A stretch of DNA of 64,000 nt from DASPKW01 sp038244055 (GTDB lineage Bacteria > Planctomycetota > Phycisphaerae > Tepidisphaerales > Tepidisphaeraceae), in NCBI GenBank assembly GCA_038244055.1, contig JBBRTW010000001.1, positions 1 to 64,000 on the forward strand. Direction: 5' to 3'. Below are positions 52,122 through 61,431 of the stretch, piece after piece; position 1 is the stretch's first letter; each line of letters starts with the position of its first letter. Made by a program: the position numbers and the translations under genes. The notes beneath the pieces are model-generated. The model had not been told where the DNA came from. It made no database searches and saw only the letters and a list, made by a program, of their open reading frames with translations.

Positions 52122-53256
52122 TTCCTCTCCTATACCCTATACCCTACACCCTATACCCTCCCCTTTGACCAGCCCCCAAAAGATCCTCGTCATCAAACCC
52201 AGCGCCATCGGCGATGTCGTGCATACGCTGCCGATCCTGAATCTGCTGCGCAAGCGCTGGCCGGCAGCGCATATCGCGTGGCTCATTACGCCCGCCTGCG
52301 CGGGGATGATCCAGGGGCACCCGCAGCTCGATGAAGTGATCCTCTTCGACCGCAAAAAACTCGGCTCCATGTGGAAAAACCCGCGCGTGTTCTTCGAGCT
52401 GCGCCGCTTCACGCGCTCGCTTGCCGCGAAACAATTCGACCTGGTCCTCGATCTTCAAGGGCTTTTCCGCAGTGGCTGGCTCGCCCGGAAAACTCATGCG
52501 CCGATGCGGGTTGGCTTCCGCAACGCCCGTGAGTTGGCATGGTTCTTCTATACGCATCGCGTGCCGATCGGCACGATGGAGCAGCATGCGATCGAGCGGT
52601 ATTTGACGCTGGCGCGCTCGATCGGCTGCGAGGGGGAAGTGGAATTTGTCTTCGCGCACGATGATGAGGACCGACGCGCGGTGAGGGCCATGATCGATGA
52701 TGCGATCGGCATGCGCGGCGTCCAATCGAGCCCGGCCGCTTCCATGCCCCTCGGTGTTTCATCTTCATCCCTCCACATTGCCGCCCCGCGCTACGCGATT
52801 CTCGCTCCCACCACGAATTGGGACACCAAGCGCTGGCCGGCCGGGAAATTCGCCGGGCTGGTCGCGCCTTTGCGGGATCGTTTCGGGCTCGAGTCCATTC
52901 TGATCGGCGGCCCGGACGTGGCCGCGATGTCGTCCCAATTCCCTGGCGCAATCAACATTGGCGGGAAAACCACGCTTCGCCAGCTTTGCGCGCTCATCGA
53001 AAGCGCTGCGCTGGTCATCTCGAACGACTCGGGCCCCATGCACATCGCGGCCGCGATGCGCCGGCCGCTGGTGACGATGTTTGGCCCGACCAACCCCGTG
53101 CGCACCGGCCCGTATGGGCGGATGCAAAGCGTCATCCGCCTGCCGATCGCCTGCTCGCCGTGCTATCTGAAAACCTGCTGGCATCAGAGCTGTTTGAAGC
53201 ATCTGGAAATTGGCCCGGTTCTTGAACTGGCAGAGCGGCAGATGAACGGCAGTTGA
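52090..53256 (+). CDS. Glycosyltransferase family 9 (heptosyltransferase)
   Basis: Adds a heptose from ADP-heptose to the lipopolysaccharide inner core. The N-terminal Rossmann half starts KILVIKPSAIGDVVHTLPIL (about 31-50), and VLDLQGLFRSGWLA follows; the second half holds APTTNWDTKRWP, IGGKTTLRQLCALI and the nucleotide-binding SNDSGPMHIAAA with MFGPTNPVRTGPYG. The first about 25 residues are written by a heptamer array; a TTG at 52165 directly after the array would exclude them and is a plausible real start. With the frame opening at 52090 it overlaps the kinase gene by 32 bases. Confidence 0.87.
   Translation: MRLKRMSARSDSSPIPYTLHPIPSPLTSPQKILVIKPSAIGDVVHTLPILNLLRKRWPAAHIAWLITPACAGMIQGHPQLDEVILFDRKKLGSMWKNPRVFFELRRFTRSLAAKQFDLVLDLQGLFRSGWLARKTHAPMRVGFRNARELAWFFYTHRVPIGTMEQHAIERYLTLARSIGCEGEVEFVFAHDDEDRRAVRAMIDDAIGMRGVQSSPAASMPLGVSSSSLHIAAPRYAILAPTTNWDTKRWPAGKFAGLVAPLRDRFGLESILIGGPDVAAMSSQFPGAINIGGKTTLRQLCALIESAALVISNDSGPMHIAAAMRRPLVTMFGPTNPVRTGPYGRMQSVIRLPIACSPCYLKTCWHQSCLKHLEIGPVLELAERQMNGS
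52131..52158. repeat. Heptamer array (TATACCC word)
   Basis: Four units (TATACCC three times and TACACCC once) at the start of the heptosyltransferase frame; the same word as at 14778-14954. Confidence 0.9.
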
Positions 53257-53362
53257 AAGACTTCGCTTCCACTTCCACCTTTCGAAACGCCCTCGGCCGA
53301 ATAGGCAAGATGCTTCGCTGCGCTCAGCAGGACCTCGGGCGCATGTTTTTTGGGGAATCCAT

Positions 53363-53409
53363 TTGACTTAGACGATCCACTTCGTATAATTCGTTAATTC
53401 GCGAATTAT
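53363..53409 (+). promoter_or_regulatory. Arsenic operon promoter with ArsR operator
   Basis: TTGACT (53363-53368) and TATAAT (53385-53390) are 16 bases apart, close to the sigma-70 consensus. The inverted repeat ATAATTCG (53386-53393) / CGAATTAT (53402-53409) overlaps the -10 box and is the likely ArsR binding site. Confidence 0.85.
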
Positions 53410-53420
53410 GGAGATGACGT

Positions 53421-53915
53421 TTGATCGAGTTCCTTGCCATTGCCAACGCACTTGCCGATGAAAACCGCGCCCGGGCGTTTCTGTCGCTCCGTGGCGGGGA
53501 GCTCTGCGTGTGCCAAATCATTGAGCTGCTTGAACTTGCGCCATCGACGGTTTCCAAGCACATGCAGATTCTCCGCCAGGCGCGTCTGGTGGAAATGCAC
53601 AAGGAAGGGCGCTGGATTTACTACCGCCTGGCGGGTGAGTCGGCCAGTCCGATGGTGCGCGAGGCGATCGATTGGGCCAGCAAATGGCTCGGGGATGAGG
53701 CACAGGCCAAGGCCGACATTCGACGGATGGCGGAGATCGTTCAGGAAGACCCGGAGGCAGTATGCAGAAGGCAGATGGGGCGCCCGGAGAAGCAGGCATC
53801 GACCGCGAGCGGCGCGATGGAACCAGACAAGGCGTGCGACGAATCAAAGTGCTGTTCCTCTGCACCGGCAACTCCTGCCGAAGCCAGATGGCGGAAGGAT
53901 GGGCTCGCCATCTGA
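53421..53915 (+). CDS. arsR: ArsR-family arsenic-responsive repressor
   Basis: A winged-helix repressor of 164 residues that leaves DNA when arsenite binds. The N-terminal 95 residues are the family core: FLAIANALADENRARAFLSL, the metal-sensing ELCVCQI (C-x-C) and the recognition helix APSTVSKHMQILRQA, then HKEGRWIYYRL. Residues from about 114 (the frame after ATG 53762) overlap arsC in another frame and include a cysteine cluster (CDESKCCSS) that comes from the arsC active-site DNA, so the tail may have no function of its own. The start is TTG with GGAG seven bases upstream; no ATG fits. The promoter and palindromic operator lie directly ahead. Confidence 0.87.
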   Translation: MIEFLAIANALADENRARAFLSLRGGELCVCQIIELLELAPSTVSKHMQILRQARLVEMHKEGRWIYYRLAGESASPMVREAIDWASKWLGDEAQAKADIRRMAEIVQEDPEAVCRRQMGRPEKQASTASGAMEPDKACDESKCCSSAPATPAEARWRKDGLAI

Positions 53916-54283
53916 AGGGCGATGTCATCGAAGCTTACTCAGCCGGTGTCGCGACGCATGGGCTGAATCCCAATGCCGTGCGGGTGATGAAAGAGGCCGG
54001 GGTCGATATTTCGGCCCATCGCTCGAAGCATGTGGATGAACTCAAAGACGTGGGTCTCGAATACGTCGTGACTGTCTGCGGCCACGCCAATGAAAGCTGC
54101 CCGATGTGGCTGGCGAAGGGGAGTGCGAAAGTGATCCACGTCGGTTTCGACGATCCGCCCAAACTGGCGAAAGAGGCGAAAACGGAAGAAGAGGCGCTGG
54201 GGCATTATCGGCGCGTAAGGGATGAGATTCGGGCGTTCGTGGAGAGGTTGCCCGAGGCGTTGCAGAAGGCAGAAGACCGATGA
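53762..54283 (+). CDS. arsC: Arsenate reductase (thioredoxin/LMW-phosphatase type)
   Basis: Reduces arsenate to arsenite in the cytosol using a cysteine relay. The active-site loop is [17 protein letters not shown] (C-x5-R), followed by [10 protein letters not shown], and the second cysteine of the relay lies in [13 protein letters not shown]. The end of the protein ([21 protein letters not shown]) matches ArsC of the Bacillus type. ATG at 53762 is preceded by GGAGG; an inner GTG (53834) would start right before the core. The gene overlaps arsR by 82 to 154 bases and its stop overlaps an ATG at 54280. Confidence 0.88.
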   Translation: MQKADGAPGEAGIDRERRDGTRQGVRRIKVLFLCTGNSCRSQMAEGWARHLKGDVIEAYSAGVATHGLNPNAVRVMKEAGVDISAHRSKHVDELKDVGLEYVVTVCGHANESCPMWLAKGSAKVIHVGFDDPPKLAKEAKTEEEALGHYRRVRDEIRAFVERLPEALQKAEDR

Positions 54284-55400
54284 AATCCGGAATCGCAAAA
54301 AACTCTCGTTCCTCGATCGTTACCTCACGCTCTGGATTTTCCTGGCGATGGTGCTGGGTGTCCTGCTCGGTTACGCCATCCCGCAGGCGCAGGGTTTTAT
54401 CGATCGGTTCAGCATCGGGACGACCAACATCCCCATCGCCATCGGCCTGATCCTGATGATGTATCCGCCTCTGGCCAAGGTGCGGTATGAGGAGATGGGG
54501 GATGTGTTTCGCAACGTCAAAGTGCTCGGATTGTCGCTGGTGCAGAATTGGGTGATCGGGCCAATCCTGATGTTTGGTTTGGCGCTGGCGTTTCTGCATC
54601 GGCCTGAGCATCAGGAATTCATGGTGGGCCTGATCATGATCGGCCTGGCGCGGTGCATCGCGATGGTCATCGTGTGGAACGAGCTGGCCAAGGAGGATAG
54701 CGAATACGCCGCGGGGCTGGTGGCCTTCAACAGCGTGTTTCAAGTGCTGTTTTACAGCGTTTATGCCTGGCTGTTCGTAACCGTATTGCCGCCGATCTTT
54801 GGCCTGTCGGGAAGCATCGTGCGCATCACCATGGGCCAGATCGCGCAGAGCGTTCTGGTTTACCTGGGCATTCCGTTCGTGGCGGGGATGTTGACTCGTC
54901 TGGCGCTGGTTAAATCCAGAGGCCGGGAGTGGTACGAGAAGAAATTCATTCCGCGGATCAGCCCGATCACGCTGATTTCGCTGCTGTTTACCATCATCGT
55001 GATGTTCAGCATCCAGGGGCAGAAGATCGTCAAGCGGCCGTGGGATGTGGGGCTGATCGCGGTTCCGCTTTTGATCTATTTCATCGTGATGTTCCTGATC
55101 AGTTTCTGGATGGGGAAAAAGGCCGGCGCGGATTATTCCAAGACCGCGACGATCGCCTTCACGGCGGCCAGCAATAATTTCGAACTGGCGATCGCGGTGT
55201 CGGTGTCGGTGTTCGGGATCAATCACGGCGCGGCCTTCGCGGCGGTCATCGGCCCGCTGGTCGAGGTGCCAGCGCTGATCGGGCTGGTGAACGTGTCGCT
55301 GTGGCTGGGCCGAAGGTATTTCGGCGTGAATGCCGCGGAAGATGGGGCGGGTAAGAAGATGGAATCGGTGCCGTGCGCGACGGTTCGCGCCGGCCGGTAG
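54222..55400 (+). CDS. acr3: Arsenite efflux permease of the Acr3 family, probably translated by frameshift
   Basis: Exports arsenite across the inner membrane. From [20 protein letters not shown] on, the sequence is a full-length Acr3 of about ten helices with [15 protein letters not shown] (catalytic cysteine), [11 protein letters not shown] and the conserved [19 protein letters not shown]. The start is odd: this frame has its only upstream ATG at 54222, deep inside arsC, while the natural coupled ATG (ATGA at 54280) is one frame off. That frame runs into A AAA AAC at 54297-54303, from which a -1 slip gives the Acr3 frame. Either the six-A run has lost one base, or slippage is used. Coordinates give the uninterrupted frame. 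Confidence 0.85.
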   Translation: MRFGRSWRGCPRRCRRQKTDEIRNRKKLSFLDRYLTLWIFLAMVLGVLLGYAIPQAQGFIDRFSIGTTNIPIAIGLILMMYPPLAKVRYEEMGDVFRNVKVLGLSLVQNWVIGPILMFGLALAFLHRPEHQEFMVGLIMIGLARCIAMVIVWNELAKEDSEYAAGLVAFNSVFQVLFYSVYAWLFVTVLPPIFGLSGSIVRITMGQIAQSVLVYLGIPFVAGMLTRLALVKSRGREWYEKKFIPRISPITLISLLFTIIVMFSIQGQKIVKRPWDVGLIAVPLLIYFIVMFLISFWMGKKAGADYSKTATIAFTAASNNFELAIAVSVSVFGINHGAAFAAVIGPLVEVPALIGLVNVSLWLGRRYFGVNAAEDGAGKKMESVPCATVRAGR

Positions 55401-55454
55401 CTGAGATCGCATCGAATCGCTGCGCGGGACTCCGCGCGAGAGAGGATGTGGGTT

Positions 55455-55832
55455 ATGAAACAGTCATGTGGTGGACAATGTGAATCGAATGCCCCGACGC
55501 TGGTTTTCGCCTGCTCGGGCGCTGCCGATGTCGGAGAGATTACCGATCGCGCAGCGCGGGCGCTGAGCGCATCGGGCGCGGCGAAGATGTTTTGTCTTGC
55601 GGGCATAGGCGGCCTCGTGCCGGACATGGTCGCCAAGGCCCGGGAGGCCGGGAAGCTCCTGGTGATCGATGGATGCGAGAAGAACTGCGGATTCGAGTGT
55701 CTCGCGCGGGCCGGCCTGGGCGATCTGACCCACATCGCATTGAACGACATGGGCATGGAGAAGGGCAAATCGCCCGTGACCGAAGAGGCCGTGGCGCGAG
55801 TGGTGCAGGCCGCTCGGACGGCGCTCGTGTAA
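55455..55832 (+). CDS. DGC-domain putative zinc-binding protein
   Basis: A 125-residue protein of the DGC family (named for its D-G-C motif): [21 protein letters not shown] at the start, [10 protein letters not shown] in the middle and [18 protein letters not shown] (about 76-93), so eight cysteines in all. Members bind metal and are often found in arsenic, mercury or sulfur operons, with unknown biochemical role. Here it lies between acr3 and arsM in the same direction, which supports a link to arsenite handling. ATG 55455 was preferred to 55446 because AGAGG stands at better distance. Confidence 0.8.
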   Translation: MKQSCGGQCESNAPTLVFACSGAADVGEITDRAARALSASGAAKMFCLAGIGGLVPDMVAKAREAGKLLVIDGCEKNCGFECLARAGLGDLTHIALNDMGMEKGKSPVTEEAVARVVQAARTALV

Positions 55833-55960
55833 GCGCGCGGGCGAGTCCGCCGCCCGATGGTCGACACAAAACGGAGTGGCACTGTCAAGCTGTAAGCTTG
55901 CCAGTGGTAATTGCAATATTCGCTCGATACCGGTGGGCAGTGCCCATCCTACGGAGATTG

Positions 55961-56884
55961 ATGATGTCTGATAAAATTACCCAAGCGGTCAAGAACAAGT
56001 ACGGCGATGTCGCCGCCAGCGCACTCTCGAACGATCATGCCGGCGTTCGCGCGGTGGCCGAGGCTTTTGGCTACTCGCGCGAGGAACTGGGCTCGATCCC
56101 GGCCGATGCCAACATGGGCCTCTCCTGCGGCAACCCCACCGCCATGGCCAGCCTGAAGCCCGGCGAAGTCGTCGTCGATCTCGGCTGCGGCGGCGGGCTG
56201 GATGTACTGCTCGCATCGCCGAAAGTCGGCCCGGCGGGCAAGGCAATCGGCATCGACATGACTCCTGAAATGATCGACCGCGCCCGCCGCAACGCCGCCA
56301 AAGCCGGCATCAGCAATGTCGAGTTTCACCTGGCGACCATCGACAATCTCCCCCTGGCCAGCGCCTCGGCCGATTGCGTCATCAGCAATTGCGTGATCAA
56401 CCTCGCACCCAATAAGGCGGCCGTCTTCCGCGAGATTTTCCGCGTCCTCAAGCCGGGCGGGCGCGTGGCGGTGAGCGATATCGCGCTCAAGAAGGAATTG
56501 CCCGCGGAACTGGCCAGCGATTTGATGGCCTATGTCGGCTGCATCGCCGGGGCGATTCCGATCGAGGAATATCGCCGCGGGCTGATCGACGCGGGATTCT
56601 CGGCCGTGCAGGTCGTCGACAGCGGCGCGGATCTAAACGCCTACGCCAAGGTGGAGAATCAGGCCGCCTGCTGCTCATCAACCATGACCCCGGAGCCGGC
56701 CGCCTCGTGCTGCGGCGGCGAGAGCGCGCCCAATCCAAAGAGCCTGACCCTCGCTAAAACCGGTTGTTGCGGCAAGGAAGAGCCGGCCATCGGCACGGTG
56801 CATGAGCGCCTTGCGGGCCTTTTGAAGCAGTACGATGTGAACGATTACGCGGCCAGCGTGAAGGTGTATGCGATCAAGAGATGA
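55961..56884 (+). CDS. arsM: Arsenite S-adenosylmethionine methyltransferase
   Basis: Methylates arsenite using S-adenosylmethionine and a thiol. The 307-residue protein has the SAM-binding [13 protein letters not shown], and the three arsenite cysteines are in [18 protein letters not shown] and VGCIAGAIP. The C-terminal 80 residues are cysteine-rich (AACCSS, SCCGGE, TGCCGK) and could bind arsenite or another metal, an addition seen in several ArsM proteins. GGAG five to eight bases upstream supports ATG at 55961 or 55964. It closes the arsenic operon and ends one base before the convergent gene. Confidence 0.9.
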   Translation: MMSDKITQAVKNKYGDVAASALSNDHAGVRAVAEAFGYSREELGSIPADANMGLSCGNPTAMASLKPGEVVVDLGCGGGLDVLLASPKVGPAGKAIGIDMTPEMIDRARRNAAKAGISNVEFHLATIDNLPLASASADCVISNCVINLAPNKAAVFREIFRVLKPGGRVAVSDIALKKELPAELASDLMAYVGCIAGAIPIEEYRRGLIDAGFSAVQVVDSGADLNAYAKVENQAACCSSTMTPEPAASCCGGESAPNPKSLTLAKTGCCGKEEPAIGTVHERLAGLLKQYDVNDYAASVKVYAIKR

Positions 56885-57403
56885 TCAGCCGATGCACATC
56901 TCGCGCCAACCGGTCTGGGCCTGATGGACCACGCTCTCGAGCATTCGGCGCGATGGCGTCCAGCGGTTGTCGTGCTGCATCCGCGGGTCGATATTCCAGG
57001 CCATCCGCCACTGATGGAATGCGCCGGGCGGGAGCAGGGTCAGGTGGATCGCCTGAATCTGATCCGAGCGCCGGGCGGCCGAGTATTCCATGCTGCGGCG
57101 GATGAGCGCGCGGTCCAGTTGAATCGCGAAGTCCGCGGCCGAATGCGGCGGGATGAAAAACTCGACGGCGACCTCGATCCACGGCAATCCGCCGGCATCG
57201 AGAATCGAAGGTGCAGCGAGAAACTCGCTGACCGTCGACTTGGCGGCGCGGGCGGCATAGTCGATTGACTGATCGATCTGCCGGATCTGGGCCAGCGCGC
57301 CGAGGGGCGCGACGTTATCGGAAGTATTCGATGTCACGTGGAAATCGGGATGGCTGGGCACCGGCGCAGGCATCCTTGCATTGCGGGGTTGGTAGTTAAT
57401 CAT
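56885..57403 (-). CDS. Hypothetical protein resembling the C-terminal domain of GH3-type acyl-acid synthetases
   Basis: A 172-residue protein. Residues about 80-150 (IEVAVEFFIPPHSAADFAIQ, ALIRRSMEYSAARRSD, LTLLPPGAFHQWR) fit the C-terminal region of the GH3 auxin-promoter family of adenylating enzymes, where L-P-P-G-x-F is typical. The catalytic N-terminal part with its ATP motifs is missing, so it is either a stand-alone accessory or a remnant. No ribosome binding site is seen ahead of the chosen ATG 57403. It abuts arsM tail to tail. Confidence 0.45.
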   Translation of the reverse strand: MINYQPRNARMPAPVPSHPDFHVTSNTSDNVAPLGALAQIRQIDQSIDYAARAAKSTVSEFLAAPSILDAGGLPWIEVAVEFFIPPHSAADFAIQLDRALIRRSMEYSAARRSDQIQAIHLTLLPPGAFHQWRMAWNIDPRMQHDNRWTPSRRMLESVVHQAQTGWREMCIG

Positions 57404-57707
57404 GCGGGCAAAGATAGGGCAGGAATCTTGAGATTGTGCGAAGGTTTGCACGGCGGCGCGCTAAGGCGGGTTTCGCAGTTTGCCACGACGTCGCGGCGAT
57501 AGCGGGGGGGATCGGATCCGTAATTGCATTCGGCGTATGCCCGACATGGGATTCTGATCCTCATATGTGCAGCGCCTGGCCCACCTGCTGCACGGGCAGA
57601 TCCACCTTATTGGGCTCCAGTGACGTGAGGAATTCCTGGGGTCAAATCAACACGCCCGGTCCGCGGCGGCTATGAATAAAATGGAGCGCAAGCAAAGGAG
57701 CCAATCC

Positions 57708-60365
57708 ATGGATCGAGCAACACTGGTCTGCGGGGCGATCGGGATCGTATTCTTTTTGGCGGGAACTCACCGGCTCTCCGGAGCGGAGCCCGCCGGTCCG
57801 GCGCTTAACGTGGCGGCGGCGGCGACCGCCTCGACATCGTTCGTTTCGGGCCACGAAACAATCGACGCCCTCAACGATGGCAACGCGCCCCGGGATTCCA
57901 ACGACAAAAGTCACGGCGCGTATGGCAACTGGCCGCAGACCGGCAGGCAGTGGGTGCAGTACGATTGGCCGCAGGCGATCAGCACCAATCGTGTCGCGGT
58001 CTACTGGTTCGATGACAATCAGGGCGTGCGGCTGCCCAAATCCTGCACGCTGAGCTACTGGGACGGAAAACAGTTCATCCCCGTGGCCAATTCCCGGGGC
58101 CTGGGCCTGGAAAAGAACAAGTTCAACACCACCACGTTCGACTCGATCGCCACGATGCGCCTCCGGCTGGAGATGGACGGCAGTCAGAAGTTCTCCACGG
58201 GTATCCTGGAATGGCGCGTGTACGATGATGGCAAGTCGCCCAATTTCCCGCCGGTGGCGGTGGCCGGGGCGGACCGCGTGGCCATCCTGCCGGCCAAGAC
58301 GCATCTGGCCGGGCGGATCAGGGATGATGGCAAGCCCCAGGGGAAGCTATCGAGCGTCTGGAGCAAGGAATCGGGCCCCGGCGAAGTGAAGTTCGACGAT
58401 GCGAACGCGCTGGCGACGACGGCCGAGTTCTCTGCGGCGGGACAGTATGTGCTCAAGCTGTCCGCCAGCGATGGACAGTTGAGCGCTTCCGACACGCTCA
58501 AGGTCAGCGTGGAGAATGCTCCACCGGCTCGCCCTCTGCAAATCATTCCAACGCGGAACTATTCGATCGAAAGTCCCTTCTGGCGGCAGCGCGCTAAGAT
58601 GCTCATCGTTAACTGGATTCCATATTGTTACGATAAATGCTCCGACCCGGCCACCAAAGAAGGTGGAATCGACAACATCATCGAAGCCGGCAACAAACTC
58701 GCCGGAAAACCATTCAAGCCGCACCATGGGTATGTCTTCGCCAATGCCTGGGTGGTGAACACGCTTGAGGCGATGTGCGTGGGGATGATGGTCGATCCTC
58801 AGGGAGATGCCGACATCATCGCCGCCCAGAAGCGCATCCGCGATGGAATCGAAGACTGGATTCCCAAGCTTCTCGCGGCCCAGGAGCCCGATGGCTATTT
58901 CCAGTCCGCCTACACCCTCAGCGGGCGTCAGCGGTGGACCAACAAACACGATCATGAGGGATACATCGCGGGTTATTTCATCGAGTCCGCCATTGCCCAT
59001 CACGAGATGACCGGCCGCAAGGATACGCGCCTGTACAACGCCGCAAAAAAGATGGCCGACTGCTGGTGGGACCACATCGGCCCCGCCCCCAAGCGCGCCT
59101 GGTACGAAGGGCATCAGGAGCTCGAACTGGCGCTGGTGCGCCTGGCGCGGCATGTCGAGGAGATCGACGGCCCGGGCAGGGGGCGCAAGTATGTGGAACT
59201 GGCCAGATTCCTGATGGACTCCCGCCGAGATGGCGCCGAGTACGACCAGAGCCACGCGCCGGCGACACAGCAGTATGAGGCCGTGGGGCATGCGGTGCGG
59301 GCGGTCTACTCGTACACCGGCATGGCCGACATCGCCATGGAAACCGGGGACATCGATTACCACAGCGCCATCAGAAGCATCTGGAACAATCTGATTAACA
59401 AGAAATATTATGTGACCGGCGGCGTGGGCAGCGGCGAGACGGCCGAGGGATTTGGAAAGAACTATTCGCTCCCGCAGAATGCATACAACGAATCGTGTTC
59501 CGGATGCGGCGAAGTCTTCTTCCAGCACCGGATGAACCTGATCCACCACGACGCCAGATACGCGGACCTCGTCGAGGAAACGCTCTACAACGCGATCCTG
59601 GGAAGCGTCGATCTGGAGGCCAAGCACTTTACTTATACCAATCCCCTGGATCAGGGCCATGCTCGCTATCTGTGGCACGTTTGCCCCTGCTGCGTCGGGA
59701 ACATTCCGCGCACGCTGCTTTCGCTGCCGACCTGGATGTATGCGCGCGACGAGGATGGACTGTACGTCAACCTTTTCATCGGCAGCACCGTGGACGTCGG
59801 CAGCGTCGCCGGCACGCCGGTGAAAATGATCCAGCAGACCGATTATCCCTGGAGCGGCAAGGTCGCAATCACGGTGAGGCCGGCTGAGGAAAAGCGCTTT
59901 GCCATTCGCATCCGCGTGCCGGACCGCAGCGTGAGCGAACTTTATTCCAGCGCGCCCGATTCCAATGGCATCGCATCGCTCGCGGTCAATGGCGAGCTCG
60001 TCGCGCCGGTCATCGAGAAGGGCTACGCCGTCATCGCGCGCAACTGGAAGCCCGGCGACAAGATCGATCTGGAATTGCCGATGAAGGTGCAGCGCGTCAA
60101 GGCCATCGACAAAGTGGCCTCGTGCGCCGGGAAGGTCGCATTGCGCGTCGGCCCGCTGATCTACAGCCTGGAATCCGCTGATCAGAAGCTCGACAAGCCG
60201 CTGGTGCCCGAAAGCATGCTGACCGCGGAGTGGAGGCCGGACTTGCTGGGCGGCGTGATGGTGATCAAGGGCGCCTTCGCCGATGGCTCGCCCATGCTGG
60301 CGATCCCCAACTATGCCCGCAACAACCGCGGAGGAAAGTCGATGGTATGGGTGCGGGATCGATAG
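57708..60365 (+). CDS. Secreted glycoside hydrolase family 127 (beta-L-arabinofuranosidase-like)
   Basis: An 885-residue exported enzyme likely to remove arabinofuranosyl or related sugars. After a signal peptide (about 1-25) come a discoidin-like sugar-binding module (about 35-160, with HETIDALNDGN), a PKD/cadherin-like beta domain (about 175-275) and the GH127 (alpha/alpha)6 core. The zinc and catalytic site is seen as YNESCSGCGE (about 593-602) and HVCPCCVGNIPR (about 657-668), giving the cysteine nucleophile and the ligands. AAAGGAG before ATG 57708 sets the start. A separate PHB-type esterase gene follows on the other strand. Confidence 0.88.
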   Translation: MDRATLVCGAIGIVFFLAGTHRLSGAEPAGPALNVAAAATASTSFVSGHETIDALNDGNAPRDSNDKSHGAYGNWPQTGRQWVQYDWPQAISTNRVAVYWFDDNQGVRLPKSCTLSYWDGKQFIPVANSRGLGLEKNKFNTTTFDSIATMRLRLEMDGSQKFSTGILEWRVYDDGKSPNFPPVAVAGADRVAILPAKTHLAGRIRDDGKPQGKLSSVWSKESGPGEVKFDDANALATTAEFSAAGQYVLKLSASDGQLSASDTLKVSVENAPPARPLQIIPTRNYSIESPFWRQRAKMLIVNWIPYCYDKCSDPATKEGGIDNIIEAGNKLAGKPFKPHHGYVFANAWVVNTLEAMCVGMMVDPQGDADIIAAQKRIRDGIEDWIPKLLAAQEPDGYFQSAYTLSGRQRWTNKHDHEGYIAGYFIESAIAHHEMTGRKDTRLYNAAKKMADCWWDHIGPAPKRAWYEGHQELELALVRLARHVEEIDGPGRGRKYVELARFLMDSRRDGAEYDQSHAPATQQYEAVGHAVRAVYSYTGMADIAMETGDIDYHSAIRSIWNNLINKKYYVTGGVGSGETAEGFGKNYSLPQNAYNESCSGCGEVFFQHRMNLIHHDARYADLVEETLYNAILGSVDLEAKHFTYTNPLDQGHARYLWHVCPCCVGNIPRTLLSLPTWMYARDEDGLYVNLFIGSTVDVGSVAGTPVKMIQQTDYPWSGKVAITVRPAEEKRFAIRIRVPDRSVSELYSSAPDSNGIASLAVNGELVAPVIEKGYAVIARNWKPGDKIDLELPMKVQRVKAIDKVASCAGKVALRVGPLIYSLESADQKLDKPLVPESMLTAEWRPDLLGGVMVIKGAFADGSPMLAIPNYARNNRGGKSMVWVRDR

Positions 60366-60426
60366 GGCCCGGCCCGACTCCGCGCCCAGTCCCGCTCTCT
60401 GGCGATGGCGGCGGCTGTCACCTCGA

Positions 60427-61431
60427 TCAGCGAATTTGATGTTGGGAAAAGAACTCCCAGATCAGATCGTTCGCCACGATGTTCTTCGTGGATTTGCCGA
60501 TGAACTTCACGGGCGGCGCCTGGCCGGGCCAGGTATGCCCGCCGCCTTCGATTTCATAAAGCACCACGTCCGCCCCATTCTTGCCCGCCCCGTAGATCTT
60601 CCGCGTGACCCGCGTGCCGTCCGCTACGATCTCGGGCAACTCCGTCACCTGCGGCTTGGCATCGCACCCGTTGAGCCCAACCCACAGTCCGATGGTCTGC
60701 TCCACCGATTGGAAGCGCAGGAACTTGGGCGTTTGAGCCGGTGGGCCACGAAAAGGGACGATCGTGTCGGCCGTGCCGTGGAAACAAAGTACCGCCACCG
60801 GCCGCTTGGGATGCAGCCCCTCTTTGGCCATCGGCATGGCCATCGTTCCGGCCACCGGCGCGATGGCGGCGATACGGTCGGACAACTCCGCCCCCAGCCG
60901 CTGACACATCATCGCGCCATTGGACATCCCGGTCGCGAAAACCCGCTTGGCATCAACGTTCACCACCGTCTTGAGATCGTCCAGCATTTTGGCCGTGAAC
61001 TCGACATCATCCACCGGCCCGGGCGGGTCCTGCCCGGGCTTTCCCGGCGTTCCCCAGGCATTAAAGAACAGCGCGGCGTCGCCGAAGCCCGTGCCGTTGG
61101 GATAGATCGCGATAAACCCGGCCTCATCGGATTTGGCGTTCATCCCGCAGAACGTGGTCATCATCGCCGCGTTCATCCAGGCCCCGTGAAAAACCAGGAC
61201 AATCGGCGTGGGTTTGGCCCGATCGTATTGGGGCGGGATGTGAATCAGGTACGAACGCGGGAGATGATCCTGTTCCAGGCGGCGGAGATGATCGCCCGGA
61301 GCAAGCAGTTCAGGGCGCGCGGGCCGGGTGGGGATGGGACGGGTCGCGGGAGAGGCGGCGAAAGCGGGAGATACCCAGGCGATGGCCACCATGCCCAGCC
61401 ACAGGCACGCGTGAAACGGTAGAGTTTTCAT
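60427..61431 (-). CDS. Secreted PHB-depolymerase-family esterase
   Basis: A 334-residue alpha/beta hydrolase of the LpqC/feruloyl-esterase-like group. After a signal peptide (about 1-25) the family markers are YLIHIPPQYDRAKPTPIVLVFHGAW with the oxyanion glycine, the nucleophile in ATGMSNGAMM (G-x-S-x-G), an aspartate region in HGTADTIVPF and a histidine in EIEGGGHTWPG. These are the triad residues of polyhydroxybutyrate depolymerases and acetyl-xylan/feruloyl esterases. The location next to a GH127 enzyme favours a role in plant-type polysaccharide removal. ATG 61431 is preferred to a GTG four codons upstream. Confidence 0.88.
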   Translation of the reverse strand: MKTLPFHACLWLGMVAIAWVSPAFAASPATRPIPTRPARPELLAPGDHLRRLEQDHLPRSYLIHIPPQYDRAKPTPIVLVFHGAWMNAAMMTTFCGMNAKSDEAGFIAIYPNGTGFGDAALFFNAWGTPGKPGQDPPGPVDDVEFTAKMLDDLKTVVNVDAKRVFATGMSNGAMMCQRLGAELSDRIAAIAPVAGTMAMPMAKEGLHPKRPVAVLCFHGTADTIVPFRGPPAQTPKFLRFQSVEQTIGLWVGLNGCDAKPQVTELPEIVADGTRVTRKIYGAGKNGADVVLYEIEGGGHTWPGQAPPVKFIGKSTKNIVANDLIWEFFSQHQIR

